In this document: in pieces, positions 36,313 through 45,914 of the stretch
How positions within the stretch are numbered: position 1 is the stretch's first letter
How the letters are laid out: every line of letters begins with the position of its first letter
Assembly: GCA_022984795.1 (NCBI GenBank)
Contig: JALIHJ010000068.1
Span: 26,733 to 90,732 of the forward strand
Length of the DNA: 64,000 nt
Direction: 5' to 3'
Origin: Fabrea salina
Taxonomy: Eukaryota > Ciliophora > Heterotrichea > Heterotrichida > Fabreidae
Made by a program: the position numbers and the translations under genes
The notes under the pieces: model-generated
What the model was told of the DNA's origin: nothing
The model's input: the letters and a program-made list of their open reading frames with translations, nothing else
Databases searched by the model: none

Positions 36313-37503
36313 TTACTCTTCGTGGAGGTCGAGGTCGTACATGTCCCCATAGATTTCTAGGTGTTCTGCTAGTTGGCTTTGTTGTTTTTCTAAGTTAGCA
36401 GTGGGCTCGTCATAAACGTTAGTAAACATCACTCTCCAGTTGGCCCACTTAGTGTTAGCCGCTGCGTCTTTAGTTTCTAGCACGTACTTTCTAGTCTCAG
36501 CAGAGTACTCTTCAACAGTGAACTCCAGCCAGTTCATGTTTTTCAAAAACTTTTCAAGTCTGATTATAGGGTTGTCTACGTTTAAATAGTACTGTATTTC
36601 TTCGGTATTGCGGTACTTAGTCGAGTCGTCGCTTGTGGAGTGGTGGCCTCTTCTGTAGGTCATGCTTTCAAGCAGTACTGGTTCTTTGTTTTGCAAAATG
36701 CGTTCTCTAGCTGTTTTGGTTGCGTTGTACATAGCAAATACGTCGTTTCCGTCGCACCTTAGTGCAGGCATTCCATAGCCCACTCCCCTAACGGCTATAC
36801 CGTCTCCTGCAAACTGGTCCTTTAGCCCTGTGCTGATGGCGTATTTGTTGTTTCTGCATATAAACAGAGTCTGCGACTTAAGTGTAGCAGCAAAGTTAAA
36901 AGCAGCGTGGGCGTCACCTTCACTAGCAGCTCCTTCTCCGAAGTAAGTCACTGCAATAAGGGGCTCTTCTCTGAGTCTAAGTCCGTAGCCAAGTCCAGAG
37001 GCTTGGGGCATCTGAGTGGAGAGAGGAGAACTGACAGTTTGGAGGTGGAGTTCTTTAGACCCGTAGTGAACAGGCATCTGCTTGCCCTCTCCTAGGTCCT
37101 TTGAGTTCCCAAAGAGTTGGTGAGAAGCCTGCTGGATTCCAAACCCTCTCCACAAAAACACTCCTAGTTCCCTGTACTGAGGAAAAACCCAGTCTTTATC
37201 GTGCAGGGCTGCTGCACTTCCGACTTGGAGGCCTTCTTCGCCGGAGTTTTGCATGTAGAAAGAAATCACTCCTTGGCGCTGCAGGTCGTAGTAGATAGTG
37301 TCGAATTCTCGGACTTGGATCATCGTTTTGAACATTTCGTGCAAAGTCTCTTTTGACAAGGCGTTAACGTAGTCTTCGCAGCCTTGAAGAGGTCTGCCTT
37401 CTTCGTCTATGCACCTGAAAGTAGGGATCTTTAGGCAGTCCCCTTCCGTGAAAGCCAGTGAAGTTGTGTGGGTGATCCCTCGTTTAATGTGGCGAAGAAG
37501 CAT
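36313..37503 (-). CDS. BCKDHA: Branched-chain 2-oxoacid dehydrogenase E1 alpha
   Basis: 396 residues. The N-terminus (MLLRHIKRGITHTTSLAFTE) is basic and hydroxylated, fitting a mitochondrial presequence. The core is that of BCKDHA rather than pyruvate dehydrogenase: FYMQNSGEEGLQVGSAAAL, VFPQYRELGVFLWRGF, thiamine-diphosphate motif GEGAASEGDAHAAFNF...RNNKYAIST, and YRRGHHSTSDDSTKYR, which includes the kinase-regulated serine loop. The enzyme decarboxylates branched-chain 2-oxoacids with E1 beta, E2 and E3. It converges on WDR7 (17 bp). Confidence 0.96.
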   Translation of the reverse strand: MLLRHIKRGITHTTSLAFTEGDCLKIPTFRCIDEEGRPLQGCEDYVNALSKETLHEMFKTMIQVREFDTIYYDLQRQGVISFYMQNSGEEGLQVGSAAALHDKDWVFPQYRELGVFLWRGFGIQQASHQLFGNSKDLGEGKQMPVHYGSKELHLQTVSSPLSTQMPQASGLGYGLRLREEPLIAVTYFGEGAASEGDAHAAFNFAATLKSQTLFICRNNKYAISTGLKDQFAGDGIAVRGVGYGMPALRCDGNDVFAMYNATKTARERILQNKEPVLLESMTYRRGHHSTSDDSTKYRNTEEIQYYLNVDNPIIRLEKFLKNMNWLEFTVEEYSAETRKYVLETKDAAANTKWANWRVMFTNVYDEPTANLEKQQSQLAEHLEIYGDMYDLDLHEE

Positions 37504-37508
37504 TTATT

Positions 37509-38585
37509 CTAAATTAGGGTGTTGGTCAGGGCCATTGCACTGACAGTTAAGTAAAAACTCCAGTCTTGTTCTTCTCTGACTTTTTCTTGTATGGCTTTGT
37601 AGTCTTTGTTGTAGATCTCAAAACTGCAATCGTCGTTGTTCTGAAGTTTAGGGAAGTAGTGGGCATTGTAGTACCAGTAAGCGTAGTTAAGGTAGTTTTC
37701 TTCGTCCCAGTAGTGTTTCATGCAGTTCATGCTTAAGCGTCTCATAGAGTGACACTTCTTAACTTCTTCGCTCTGAAGCCACTTCTGCAGGTACCTGTAG
37801 TACTCTTGGTAAGGCTTGTCTCCTGGAAACAAGTTGCAGAAAGCATTGCCTTCTGGGTTGTAACCGCACTCACAAGTAGTGTAGAAGAAAGGAGTTGGGT
37901 ATGTCGAAGACTTGCAGTCAGAGTCTTTTTCACAGCTTACATTGTAAGAACTCCCTAGTGTCAAAAACCCAGTGCACAAGTTAGCGCTTTCATAACAATT
38001 CATGCTTGTGCACAGCATGTTGTTCTGGTTGTTGCAGTTGATGTAGTTGCTTTCCTTTACAGAAAGGTACTCTACACAGGGATTTTGCTGACTATTTTCA
38101 GTCACATTGCATCCTGCATAGTTAACGCAGTCGTAGTCTTGCATGCAGTACTCTCCAGTCTTAGATGACTCTCCTAAGTCCAGTAGTCCTATGCACTTTT
38201 CTTGGTTACTGCTGCATCTAAGCCCTACGTCGCATTCTTCTGTAGATTTGCAGCTTTCATAAGAACTTTTGCCCTTGCAGATTCCATTATTGCAGTAGCC
38301 GTAAGCACAGGTAGAGTTAGATGTGCAGGGTTCACCAGGCCACGCTGTGTTTTCAGTTGACTCTCCCATAGAAAGGCACACTGAGTGGCTTTGATTGTCA
38401 ATAGGAGGGCAGTATCTACCATTGGTGCAAGGCTTTAAGTTATACATGTTGTTGAAGTACTCTATGCAGTAGTTTTCCTCCGACAGCTCACCACACTTGT
38501 ACTTCTCACAGTTAACCTTTGCGTCTAAAGAAGGTTTTTCAGTGGAAAAGCCAAGTACTGTTACTAAACCGAACAAGAGCAGCAT
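37509..38585 (-). CDS. Secreted Cys-rich protein
   Basis: 358 residues with a signal peptide (MLLLFGLVTVLGFS). About 30 cysteines follow in Dickkopf-like units (GEPCTSNSTCAYGYCNNGIC, GEYCMQDYDCVNYAGC). Many N-glycosylation sequons are present. The last residues (FYLTVSAMALTNTLI) are weakly hydrophobic and could be a GPI-attachment signal. Similar proteins abound in ciliates as surface or secreted proteins without known function. The ATG is preceded by AT-rich sequence and lies 37 bp from the divergent PLAC8 gene. Confidence 0.75.
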   Translation of the reverse strand: MLLLFGLVTVLGFSTEKPSLDAKVNCEKYKCGELSEENYCIEYFNNMYNLKPCTNGRYCPPIDNQSHSVCLSMGESTENTAWPGEPCTSNSTCAYGYCNNGICKGKSSYESCKSTEECDVGLRCSSNQEKCIGLLDLGESSKTGEYCMQDYDCVNYAGCNVTENSQQNPCVEYLSVKESNYINCNNQNNMLCTSMNCYESANLCTGFLTLGSSYNVSCEKDSDCKSSTYPTPFFYTTCECGYNPEGNAFCNLFPGDKPYQEYYRYLQKWLQSEEVKKCHSMRRLSMNCMKHYWDEENYLNYAYWYYNAHYFPKLQNNDDCSFEIYNKDYKAIQEKVREEQDWSFYLTVSAMALTNTLI

Positions 38586-38622
38586 TTTTATGGCAACGGG
38601 AGAACTTTTTAAAATCCACTAA

Positions 38623-39027
38623 ATGGAAGGATTCGCAGAGCCTTTGCTGGGGTGCAGCAAAACTCCAGGACTGTTTTGCTGCATATTGACTTTTGCCTTT
38701 TTAGGAGCGCCTTGTTGCGTGCAAGCCAACATTGTAGCAAGACTTAAAAAGAAGAACTGGGTGAAGTACTGCATTCCTGCTTGTTTGTGTTTGTGTGTGG
38801 GAGCAGCTTACAACAGAAACCAAATCAGAAAAAAGTACTCTATGCCCAAACAACCACTTCAAGACTGCTTCCTACACATGTTCTGCCTTGTGTGTGCGGT
38901 GAACCAAGAGTTCTTAGAAGTCCACAAGAAAGAAGGCTCTATGTCTCTAGCTCGCTTTTTGCAACCCGGTTCAAATAACAGTAGCTTTTCACCGCCTGCT
39001 CCAGAAGTTGACCAGCGTTTGCTATAA
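38623..39027 (+). CDS. PLAC8 (Cys-rich) family membrane protein
   Basis: 134 residues. The PLAC8 landmarks are present: a hydrophobic Cys-rich helix ending CCVQANIVARL, then RNQIRKKYSMPKQPLQDCFL and MFCLVCAVNQEFLEVHKKE, the D-C-x3-H-x-F-C-x2-C-A-x-x-Q-E signature. Relatives include plant PCR/FWL metal transporters and animal PLAC8/cornifelin. The plant-type CCxxxxCPC pore motif is not exact (GAPCCV), so metal transport is uncertain. The C-terminus is short and polar. Confidence 0.85.
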   Translation: MEGFAEPLLGCSKTPGLFCCILTFAFLGAPCCVQANIVARLKKKNWVKYCIPACLCLCVGAAYNRNQIRKKYSMPKQPLQDCFLHMFCLVCAVNQEFLEVHKKEGSMSLARFLQPGSNNSSFSPPAPEVDQRLL

Positions 39028-39051
39028 GTAATTCAAAATCGTTAGTTAAAA

Positions 39052-40032
39052 TTAGAAAGTTTCATGCTGCAAATGGGTGAGGAATGAAGTAATCCAGTAC
39101 TCCATGTATTTGTAAAGGAACTTGTACTGCTTGAGACATGCAACCATTCCCCAGCGCTGTTCCCTCATTTTTCTCACAGTGCCGAACACAGACACACAAG
39201 GTTGCACCTCTTCTCCGCTGAGTTCTTTTTTAATTTGGTCTTCCAAAGACGTTACCATTGAGTATATGCCCACCAGCACTCCTGTACGTCCTATTCCAGC
39301 TGAGCAGTGCACTGCAATCTTACTGTGAGGACTGCCTGCTATACGCTTTTTGATCGAAGAAATTATGTAGTTGATGGAGTTGAACTCAGCTTGTATGTTG
39401 GGGGTTGACTGGTCAGGCCAGGCGGTTGACTGGAGGTGACTTACGTACTTGCTTTGCTGAGTAGAGTTTTCGGTCACACACAAAATCTTCTCAATAAGAG
39501 TATCGTACTTATTTACTGAACGAAAAAGGGTGATTTCAAAGTTCTCGCAAGTGATGGTTCCGTCTAAAGGGAAGTACTGTTCACACTTCTTCATGCCTTC
39601 CTCTTGGATAGAACACATCATTATGATTAGTTTTACGTCGTACTCCCAAATCATGCTCCAGAATGCGTCCATTGTGCCTTTCATAGGCCCTTGTGTCGCT
39701 ATAAACATTCTGTCTGACACCGAAGCGTCCACAAAGCTAGCATTTATGTAGGAGTGGCCTGGCGCCTTCACCAGTGTGTCTTTGTAGGGCAAAATGTCTG
39801 CGTAACGGTTCATCCCACAGGTCATTGCGCAGTTCTCTACAAGGAGTTTCGCGTGCTCATTAGTTTCTGTGATCTTTTTGAGAATGCGGAATTCAAGAGC
39901 CCTGTCACGTGCTCTGCTGTGGTAGTAGAACTCTTTGTAGGGTATTCCTTTCTCAACTTCTTGGAGTTCTTCGAACCTTTCTATATACTTTGAGGATATG
40001 TCCCTTGTTCCCTGTGATTCTGTCTCCTGCAT
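39052..40032 (-). CDS. Classical protein tyrosine phosphatase
   Basis: 326 residues, essentially one PTP domain. The phosphotyrosine loop CGMNRYADILPY, WPD loop AWPDQSTP, catalytic P-loop VHCSAGIGRTG and Q-loop QRWGMVACLKQY are all intact, so the enzyme should be active on phosphotyrosine. No transmembrane or SH2 region is seen, so it is a cytosolic non-receptor type. It converges on PLAC8 (24 bp between stops). Confidence 0.93.
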   Translation of the reverse strand: MQETESQGTRDISSKYIERFEELQEVEKGIPYKEFYYHSRARDRALEFRILKKITETNEHAKLLVENCAMTCGMNRYADILPYKDTLVKAPGHSYINASFVDASVSDRMFIATQGPMKGTMDAFWSMIWEYDVKLIIMMCSIQEEGMKKCEQYFPLDGTITCENFEITLFRSVNKYDTLIEKILCVTENSTQQSKYVSHLQSTAWPDQSTPNIQAEFNSINYIISSIKKRIAGSPHSKIAVHCSAGIGRTGVLVGIYSMVTSLEDQIKKELSGEEVQPCVSVFGTVRKMREQRWGMVACLKQYKFLYKYMEYWITSFLTHLQHETF

Positions 40033-40103
40033 AAATATGTCTGTGTGTTGAACTTAAATAATAAGGGTGCTTAATTCAGGTCACTGGTGGTGAGGCTGGA
40101 TTA

Positions 40104-41135
40104 ATGGATTTTAGTTTAATAGTAAGTGACGCTGGTGATAAGACTATCAGAGTTTTAAAACCTCTTAAGAAGCTTTATGACTTTAAAAACCTGGGAAATC
40201 TCAGAGCTTTTCTAGAAGTACTTAAATTCTTGACTTTAGAAGAAGTAGTCAGCACTGCAAGAGTCAGTAAGAAATTCTATGAAGCATCTTTTCACCAAGA
40301 GATGCAGCCTTTATTGAAGCTAGTTTATGTACTCAGGGGTCATACTGACGCAGTGTTTTCACTAGCTGTGTCTTATGGAAAAGAGTTTGTGGTTTCTGGT
40401 AGTTTTGACAGCACAGTTAGAGTCTGGAGTCTAGTTACTGGAAAGCAAACTCAAGTTTTGGAGGGGCATCGCGGCGGAGTGTGGTCAGTAGCTGTTTCTA
40501 AAAGCGAACAGTTTGTAGTTTCTGGAAGTGAGGACAAAACAATTAGAGTGTGGAGCTTAGTTTCTGGACAGCAGGTTTCAGTTCTAGGAGAGCACAGTGA
40601 CTGGGTAACTTCAGTAGATATTTCTAGTAAGGACGAGTTTGTGGTTTCTGGAAGTTGCGACAAAACAGTTAGAGTGTGGAGTCTGGCTTCTAAAGAACAG
40701 ATTTTAGTGCTAGAAGGACATAGTGAATTGGTCATTTCAGTAGCTTTTTCTAGCAAGGATGAGTTCGTAGTTTCTGGGAGCCACGATGAAACCCTTAGAC
40801 TGTGGGATTTTGTTTCTGGCAAAGAAACTATGGTTTTAAGAGGCCATACTGGGTGGGTCAACTGTTTGGCTATCTCTGGTAACGACGAATTTGTGGTATC
40901 AGGAAGTGAAGATGAAAGTATCAGAATATGGAATCTTTTTTCTGGAAAAAATCGAATCTTAGAAAAGCATGCTGGCTGGGTACTTTCAGTTGGCTTATCA
41001 ATTGGTGATGAGTATTTGGTATCTGGTTGCAACTTTGAAGACTACTCAATTAAAGTTTGGAACCTTAAGACATGTCAGCAGATTCAATTACTAAAAGGGC
41101 ATTTCTCTGAATTATCTTCAGTTAAGTTGATTTAA
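40104..41135 (+). CDS. F-box-like WD40-repeat protein
   Basis: 343 residues. Residues about 30-75 (LRAFLEVLKFLTLEEVVSTA, then RVSKKFYEA) resemble an F-box helix bundle. Seven WD40 repeats of 40-41 residues follow with very similar units such as EFVVSGSEDKTIRVWSL and EFVVSGSCDKTVRVWSL. The architecture suggests an SCF ubiquitin-ligase substrate receptor. The repeats are close to identical at the DNA level, implying recent amplification or gene conversion. The gene shares TTAA stop bases with the next, convergent gene and marks the edge of the dense core. Confidence 0.75.
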   Translation: MDFSLIVSDAGDKTIRVLKPLKKLYDFKNLGNLRAFLEVLKFLTLEEVVSTARVSKKFYEASFHQEMQPLLKLVYVLRGHTDAVFSLAVSYGKEFVVSGSFDSTVRVWSLVTGKQTQVLEGHRGGVWSVAVSKSEQFVVSGSEDKTIRVWSLVSGQQVSVLGEHSDWVTSVDISSKDEFVVSGSCDKTVRVWSLASKEQILVLEGHSELVISVAFSSKDEFVVSGSHDETLRLWDFVSGKETMVLRGHTGWVNCLAISGNDEFVVSGSEDESIRIWNLFSGKNRILEKHAGWVLSVGLSIGDEYLVSGCNFEDYSIKVWNLKTCQQIQLLKGHFSELSSVKLI

Positions 41136-44100
41136 TCTTTATGCTTACTTATGGAAAGGTTAGGGACTTCGTGGTTGTCTTGAATAGGATTTGGACTTGT
41201 AGTGTTTTGTTGGGTGCTTATGTCTTCTACTGGGGTTGTTTTCTTTTTGCAGCAAGAGTGGAGTTTCAGGATGAGTCTCACTACAACTGCTAGAGACTGA
41301 ATCACCATGAGTCCGTTGGAGATCCACAGCATGACTGTTTCTAAAGTGCTTCCCCAGCCCTCTAAATCTTGTTGTAGGTAGTAAAGTACTAGTCCAAAGA
41401 TCAGAGTTACTCCAGTTTCTACAATGAAGGATGTTGCCTGAGTAACCTTGTCTTTGTAGGGTCTAACAACTACTAAGAATACCAGAAACCCCAGCATCAG
41501 TAGTAAGTTAACTACTCCCTGAACTAGTGGAAACTCACTTAGCAGTATGAGACTAGCTGCAAACAGGAGTCTTTTGAGAATGAAGACTGGGTAGGTGAGG
41601 GTCCTCATAGTTGTATCACACTTGAACTCGTAGAATAAGCTTCCCCAAGTTTTGTAGAACTCAGAGTCAGTTGAGTTTGACTGCACTTGGTCTTTGTTGG
41701 ACTTGAGGAAGATAACCAGAGTTAGTGGAGTAACTACCACCAGAATCAAGAACAAACACCCAACTAAGAAGCTCGAAACTACTTCTATCTTAACTTGGGG
41801 CAGTGAAGTGAATTGGATGAGACAAGGAATAACCAAGTCAAGGTAGGTCTGAATCCAGAACCTAATAAGTATACCGAATTTGAATTTACTCAGAACAAGG
41901 TTGGAACCTGTTTGAATGCATCTAACTCTGACCTTAGAAATGACCCAAACTAAGGCCCATGATCCAAGCAGCCCTAGTAGAACAGTGATGCTTCCACCTG
42001 CATTCAGCACAAATAGGTTGGAGTCAAATCTGTATTCTCTTGAGTAGTAGTGAGTGTTTGGGCTGGTGCTGTCTGGACTGTAGTTAATGACCTTAGGAAT
42101 CCTTTCTGAAAGACTCAGTCCTTTAAAGTGTCCTCTGAGAGTAGGAGTCAGTGGGTTGCTGCTGATTGGAATGTAGGTAAGGATTTGAATAGTGTTAACT
42201 ACTTGCCAAACTCCTGAAGGATTGAAACTCAACAGTCCAGCCCCTCCTGAAATTCCTGTGGTTATAGAAGTTGTAGTTTGTGCAGTATCTTGAGCTTGTT
42301 GAGTGGTTTGGTCGTCTGGGTTGAAGAAACTGAGTTGAGTTTGCATAGTTTGGGACTCAAGTAGGAAGTTAGACTCACTCAGTAGTTGGGACCTAAACTC
42401 CAAAAGTATGACTTCTCCCTCTGTTACGTATGAGTTCAAGTCTAGGTTGAGTTCATACTTAGCAGTGTTTAGAGTATTCATGGTGAACTCAAACCCAATA
42501 GACTTGTTCCGAGTGTAAAGGTCGAAGTCACTCAGTTTTAGAGTTTGGTTGAGATTCTCTGAGAATTCCAGTGTGAGAGTGTTGTCTTCGTTTGTGAGGC
42601 TTCCTGAGAATGTGCCTCTGTTGCAGAATCCGTACTCTTCAACGTAACCTCTTTCGCACTCACAGGTGCTATTGGGGTTGATGAATGCATTCCCCACACA
42701 ACTACTGCATTCTTTAAACTCGCACTCAAGACACAAGTCATTCCCACACAAACTGCAACTATAGTCATTTATACACCCAAACTTGCAGTTAGGCAAACAG
42801 TCTCCACACTGCTCTTCGTCCCAGAACTGCTCTATTCCACACTCTGGCAAGCATTCGTTCAGTTCAACTGGGCACATAGTGCAGTTTCCACAGTTTAGAC
42901 TGAACTCTGGAGTGTTCTTAGGAAGTTTGTAGGCTTTGACTCTCCAAATGAATCCTTGAAAGAAGTTCTGCAGAGTTGCATTGGCTCCTATCACAAACTT
43001 AAAGTCCCTGTCAGTGTCTTCAAATTCAGTTTGGCAGAAAACACTAGGAACCCTTTCTTGGAGTGTCTTTGGGTTGTTGCTTACTGTAGCCATTGCTAGA
43101 GTCCAGGAGTTGTCTAGAGTGCTGCTTGAGTAGTAAGTAGTGCCTTCAACAGTAGAGTAAAGTGAGTCTTCCAAGCCAATCTCCACTTTGGTTTGGTTGG
43201 AAGCTTTTGACAGAATAGTTCCTTGGAGAGTTTCTGACTTGAACCACACACTCACACTGAACTCCCAAGCAAGCACAAGTATTGGGGACTCAGTTGACTC
43301 GTAAGGAGGCAGTCTCATGTAGGAAGACCCTTTGAAGTAGTAACCCCTTTCCTTCGTGGGGTAGGGATCGTTATCACTGAAGAAAGGGTAGAACTGAGTG
43401 CCAGTGCCAGCTTTGACTGGAATGGAGTTGTAGGGGTCGGTTATTATCTTTTGCATTCCTTGGGGCTTAAACTCAAAAGCTACTTCAGGACCGTAGATTT
43501 CTGAAGAAGTTTCAGAGCAGTTGAACCCAGTAGGACATACTTTACTGCACCTGCCTTTGTATAGGTTCCAGTTGCTTATACATTCTACACAGTTAGTAGG
43601 CAGTGTGCAGAGTCTGCAGTTGCTGGGACATACCAGAGTAGCATACTCATTGTAACTCAGTGGTCCGTAGTCTTGTACTGTAATCCTGATCTGGTACTCT
43701 CCCATTTCGTAGACACTTGTTAGTTGACACACTATAGAGGTTCCTGAGTTCGTAAGTATTTTGCAGTCATAAGGACCAATAGTAACGTTAAGTAAAGTGG
43801 AGTTTTCTGGAATGTTATTTCCACTAAAAGTAAACTGATTCTCAGTGATGGAGAAACTCTCAACTCCAGTACAAGCCTCCTTGTATAGGTCCCATCCACT
43901 AAAACACTCAGTGCAGTTAGTAGGCAGTGTGCAGAGTCTGCAGTTGCTAGGACAAGTTAGAGTGATGTAATCCTCAGACTTTGCAGGGTCTAATGGGACT
44001 GTGTAGTACCCATCATAAGTAACTTGGGGTTGGTAATCTCCTTCATTGTAGGGTCCTAGTTGACACTCTATTGAACTATCTAAGTTTGACTTGATTTCAC

Positions 44101-45838
44101 AGTCTGCAGACCCCATTTTGACTTCTAGCCTAGAAGCATTGCTTGGAAAGTTTTCACCATTGATAGTCACTGTATTTGAAGTCAGAGAGAAGTCTTTTAT
44201 TACAGGCAGGTACTCAAAAGAGCAGACTCCATCACACATAGCAAGTCTGTCATTGATCCATAATCTGAGTTGAGGTGAAGTTTCATAAGTTCTAAAGAAC
44301 TCAGACGGAATATCAAACCAAAATTGTGTATCTGAAGGCTCGCTTAGGAGTTCTCCATCGTAAGTGGAGTTTCCAAGATTGAACTTCAAATCATCTGGTT
44401 TTGGGTTCATGTATCCAGGAAGCATTGCGTATAACTTTCCATGAGCACAGAAAGTATACAAATTGAAGTAAACAGCCCCGGGCTTCCTGTAATAAATTCC
44501 GTCACAACCACCCAAGTTTATATTGACTTCCTTGGCTTCGTTTTTGTAGATGAAAGGTTTAGTTGTATCTAAGGAATAAGCACTCAAATTGATTCCTTTC
44601 ACTAGTGGCTTCTTGTTTCTGTACTCATTTCCGTCACCTGGAATTTCAACTCCAACCTGAGCAAAGAAGCATGCATAAAGATCATAATCCACCTCAAAGT
44701 AGTAAGATTGATTCGCCGAAAGCGTTATCAATTCTGATCTGTAATTTGGTCTGGTAAAATGATGGTAAAAGGAGTCATCTTGGTAATTGGTGTCCAGTAT
44801 AACTCTTTTATTAGAGGGATCATAATCTGTGCTCAACAGTACTTGCATTGGATCCTCACTGTATGAGTAAAACCTGTAACTTCCTGTCCGTGGAGCTTTG
44901 AAGAGACCTTTTAGTACGTTACCGCTCTTCTCATATACTTTAAATTGAGGACTTGGCATGTAGCTTTTCTGCGAGGTTCCTTTAACTATACCTGCGTTCC
45001 CTTCATAGTAATCAGACTCAGGAATCTTCTTCGCAACTCCAGTGGTGCACTTTATCGACTCAGAACTGGCGCTTGTTACTAGGCATTCGGCTCTGTCTGC
45101 TTCTATCCTTATTCGGCTAGGATCACTTGGAAAAGACTTTCCAGTTATTGTAATTTCTTCTCCACCTAAAGCATTTCCTTGGTGCTGAGATATACCAGTA
45201 ATTCTTGCTGTCGTTCTGAAGAAGTACTCATCTCCTTCTAAGGTATAACTCGCAGTAGTCCACATCATGTCACTAATGCCCAAGTTTTCGCTATAAATCC
45301 TAATGTTTGAGTCATCGTGAACATTCTCTCCTATTGTTGCTTGCATATAACCGGCACAGTAGAAACTTCTATAAATAGACGTTTCGACACCATTTAAGTA
45401 TGCCCTTTCTCCGTCCATATCACTATGGTGTCCCAAGTAGAACCTGACTCCATCACCTGATGACCCTTCTAAAGGATTTGCCTGAATAACAGGATAAGCT
45501 TCGCTATCATAGGTCAATTGCTCTGAAAAAACTTCATCTGAGTCATAAACGACTCTCAGTGCAGGGTTGGGTTCATCAGAACTATCCCATGGAGGTATGA
45601 TGCATTCTACTTCTTTTGGGCTGATCGATATGACTTCGCACTGCTTTCCTTCTATTTCTATTAGAAGTAATTCGGAGTCTATACCGTCAAAGTTCCCAAA
45701 AAGAAATAAACTACTAAGTCCGTGGAACTCAGTTTTGTTGACGTATTGACGGTAACCTGCAGCAATTGAGTCTATTTGAATGCCCCAAACAGGTAGAAAC
45801 AATAACCAAGTAATCTTGCTAAGCATCTTCGCAACCAT
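41132..45838 (-). CDS. Modular surface receptor with IPT, PA14-like, LamG-like and GFR-type domains, multi-pass C-terminus
   Basis: 1568 residues in one frame, with a signal-like hydrophobic N-terminus (LSKITWLLFLPVWG). IPT/TIG-like domains are at about 25-110, 115-200 and 205-290 (GGEEITITGKSFPSDPSRI). A PA14-like domain at about 300-410 has APRTGSYRFYSYSEDPMQVL, as in fibrocystin. Two near-identical IPT-plus-Cys units (CPSNCRLCTLPTNCTEC) lie at about 545-770, then one LamG-like domain (about 790-1010), GFR-type cysteines, a beta domain (about 1105-1190) and about six helices to about 1530. The last module matches the genes at 17, 48 and 53 kb. A cell-surface adhesion or sensing role is inferred. 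Confidence 0.85.
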   Translation of the reverse strand: MVAKMLSKITWLLFLPVWGIQIDSIAAGYRQYVNKTEFHGLSSLFLFGNFDGIDSELLLIEIEGKQCEVISISPKEVECIIPPWDSSDEPNPALRVVYDSDEVFSEQLTYDSEAYPVIQANPLEGSSGDGVRFYLGHHSDMDGERAYLNGVETSIYRSFYCAGYMQATIGENVHDDSNIRIYSENLGISDMMWTTASYTLEGDEYFFRTTARITGISQHQGNALGGEEITITGKSFPSDPSRIRIEADRAECLVTSASSESIKCTTGVAKKIPESDYYEGNAGIVKGTSQKSYMPSPQFKVYEKSGNVLKGLFKAPRTGSYRFYSYSEDPMQVLLSTDYDPSNKRVILDTNYQDDSFYHHFTRPNYRSELITLSANQSYYFEVDYDLYACFFAQVGVEIPGDGNEYRNKKPLVKGINLSAYSLDTTKPFIYKNEAKEVNINLGGCDGIYYRKPGAVYFNLYTFCAHGKLYAMLPGYMNPKPDDLKFNLGNSTYDGELLSEPSDTQFWFDIPSEFFRTYETSPQLRLWINDRLAMCDGVCSFEYLPVIKDFSLTSNTVTINGENFPSNASRLEVKMGSADCEIKSNLDSSIECQLGPYNEGDYQPQVTYDGYYTVPLDPAKSEDYITLTCPSNCRLCTLPTNCTECFSGWDLYKEACTGVESFSITENQFTFSGNNIPENSTLLNVTIGPYDCKILTNSGTSIVCQLTSVYEMGEYQIRITVQDYGPLSYNEYATLVCPSNCRLCTLPTNCVECISNWNLYKGRCSKVCPTGFNCSETSSEIYGPEVAFEFKPQGMQKIITDPYNSIPVKAGTGTQFYPFFSDNDPYPTKERGYYFKGSSYMRLPPYESTESPILVLAWEFSVSVWFKSETLQGTILSKASNQTKVEIGLEDSLYSTVEGTTYYSSSTLDNSWTLAMATVSNNPKTLQERVPSVFCQTEFEDTDRDFKFVIGANATLQNFFQGFIWRVKAYKLPKNTPEFSLNCGNCTMCPVELNECLPECGIEQFWDEEQCGDCLPNCKFGCINDYSCSLCGNDLCLECEFKECSSCVGNAFINPNSTCECERGYVEEYGFCNRGTFSGSLTNEDNTLTLEFSENLNQTLKLSDFDLYTRNKSIGFEFTMNTLNTAKYELNLDLNSYVTEGEVILLEFRSQLLSESNFLLESQTMQTQLSFFNPDDQTTQQAQDTAQTTTSITTGISGGAGLLSFNPSGVWQVVNTIQILTYIPISSNPLTPTLRGHFKGLSLSERIPKVINYSPDSTSPNTHYYSREYRFDSNLFVLNAGGSITVLLGLLGSWALVWVISKVRVRCIQTGSNLVLSKFKFGILIRFWIQTYLDLVIPCLIQFTSLPQVKIEVVSSFLVGCLFLILVVVTPLTLVIFLKSNKDQVQSNSTDSEFYKTWGSLFYEFKCDTTMRTLTYPVFILKRLLFAASLILLSEFPLVQGVVNLLLMLGFLVFLVVVRPYKDKVTQATSFIVETGVTLIFGLVLYYLQQDLEGWGSTLETVMLWISNGLMVIQSLAVVVRLILKLHSCCKKKTTPVEDISTQQNTTSPNPIQDNHEVPNLSISKHKD

Positions 45839-45900
45839 TTAGATCTAATTATAATCGAGCTTTAGATAGTGGTTATCTTTATGTCAATAATCTTTTAATT

Positions 45901-45914
45901 ATAAGTCTAGACTA
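45901..45914. repeat. Target-site duplication, 5' copy
   Basis: ATAAGTCTAGACTA here is repeated exactly at 47406-47419, bracketing the LINE fragment. Both copies contain the palindromic core AGTCTAGACT. Confidence 0.85.
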
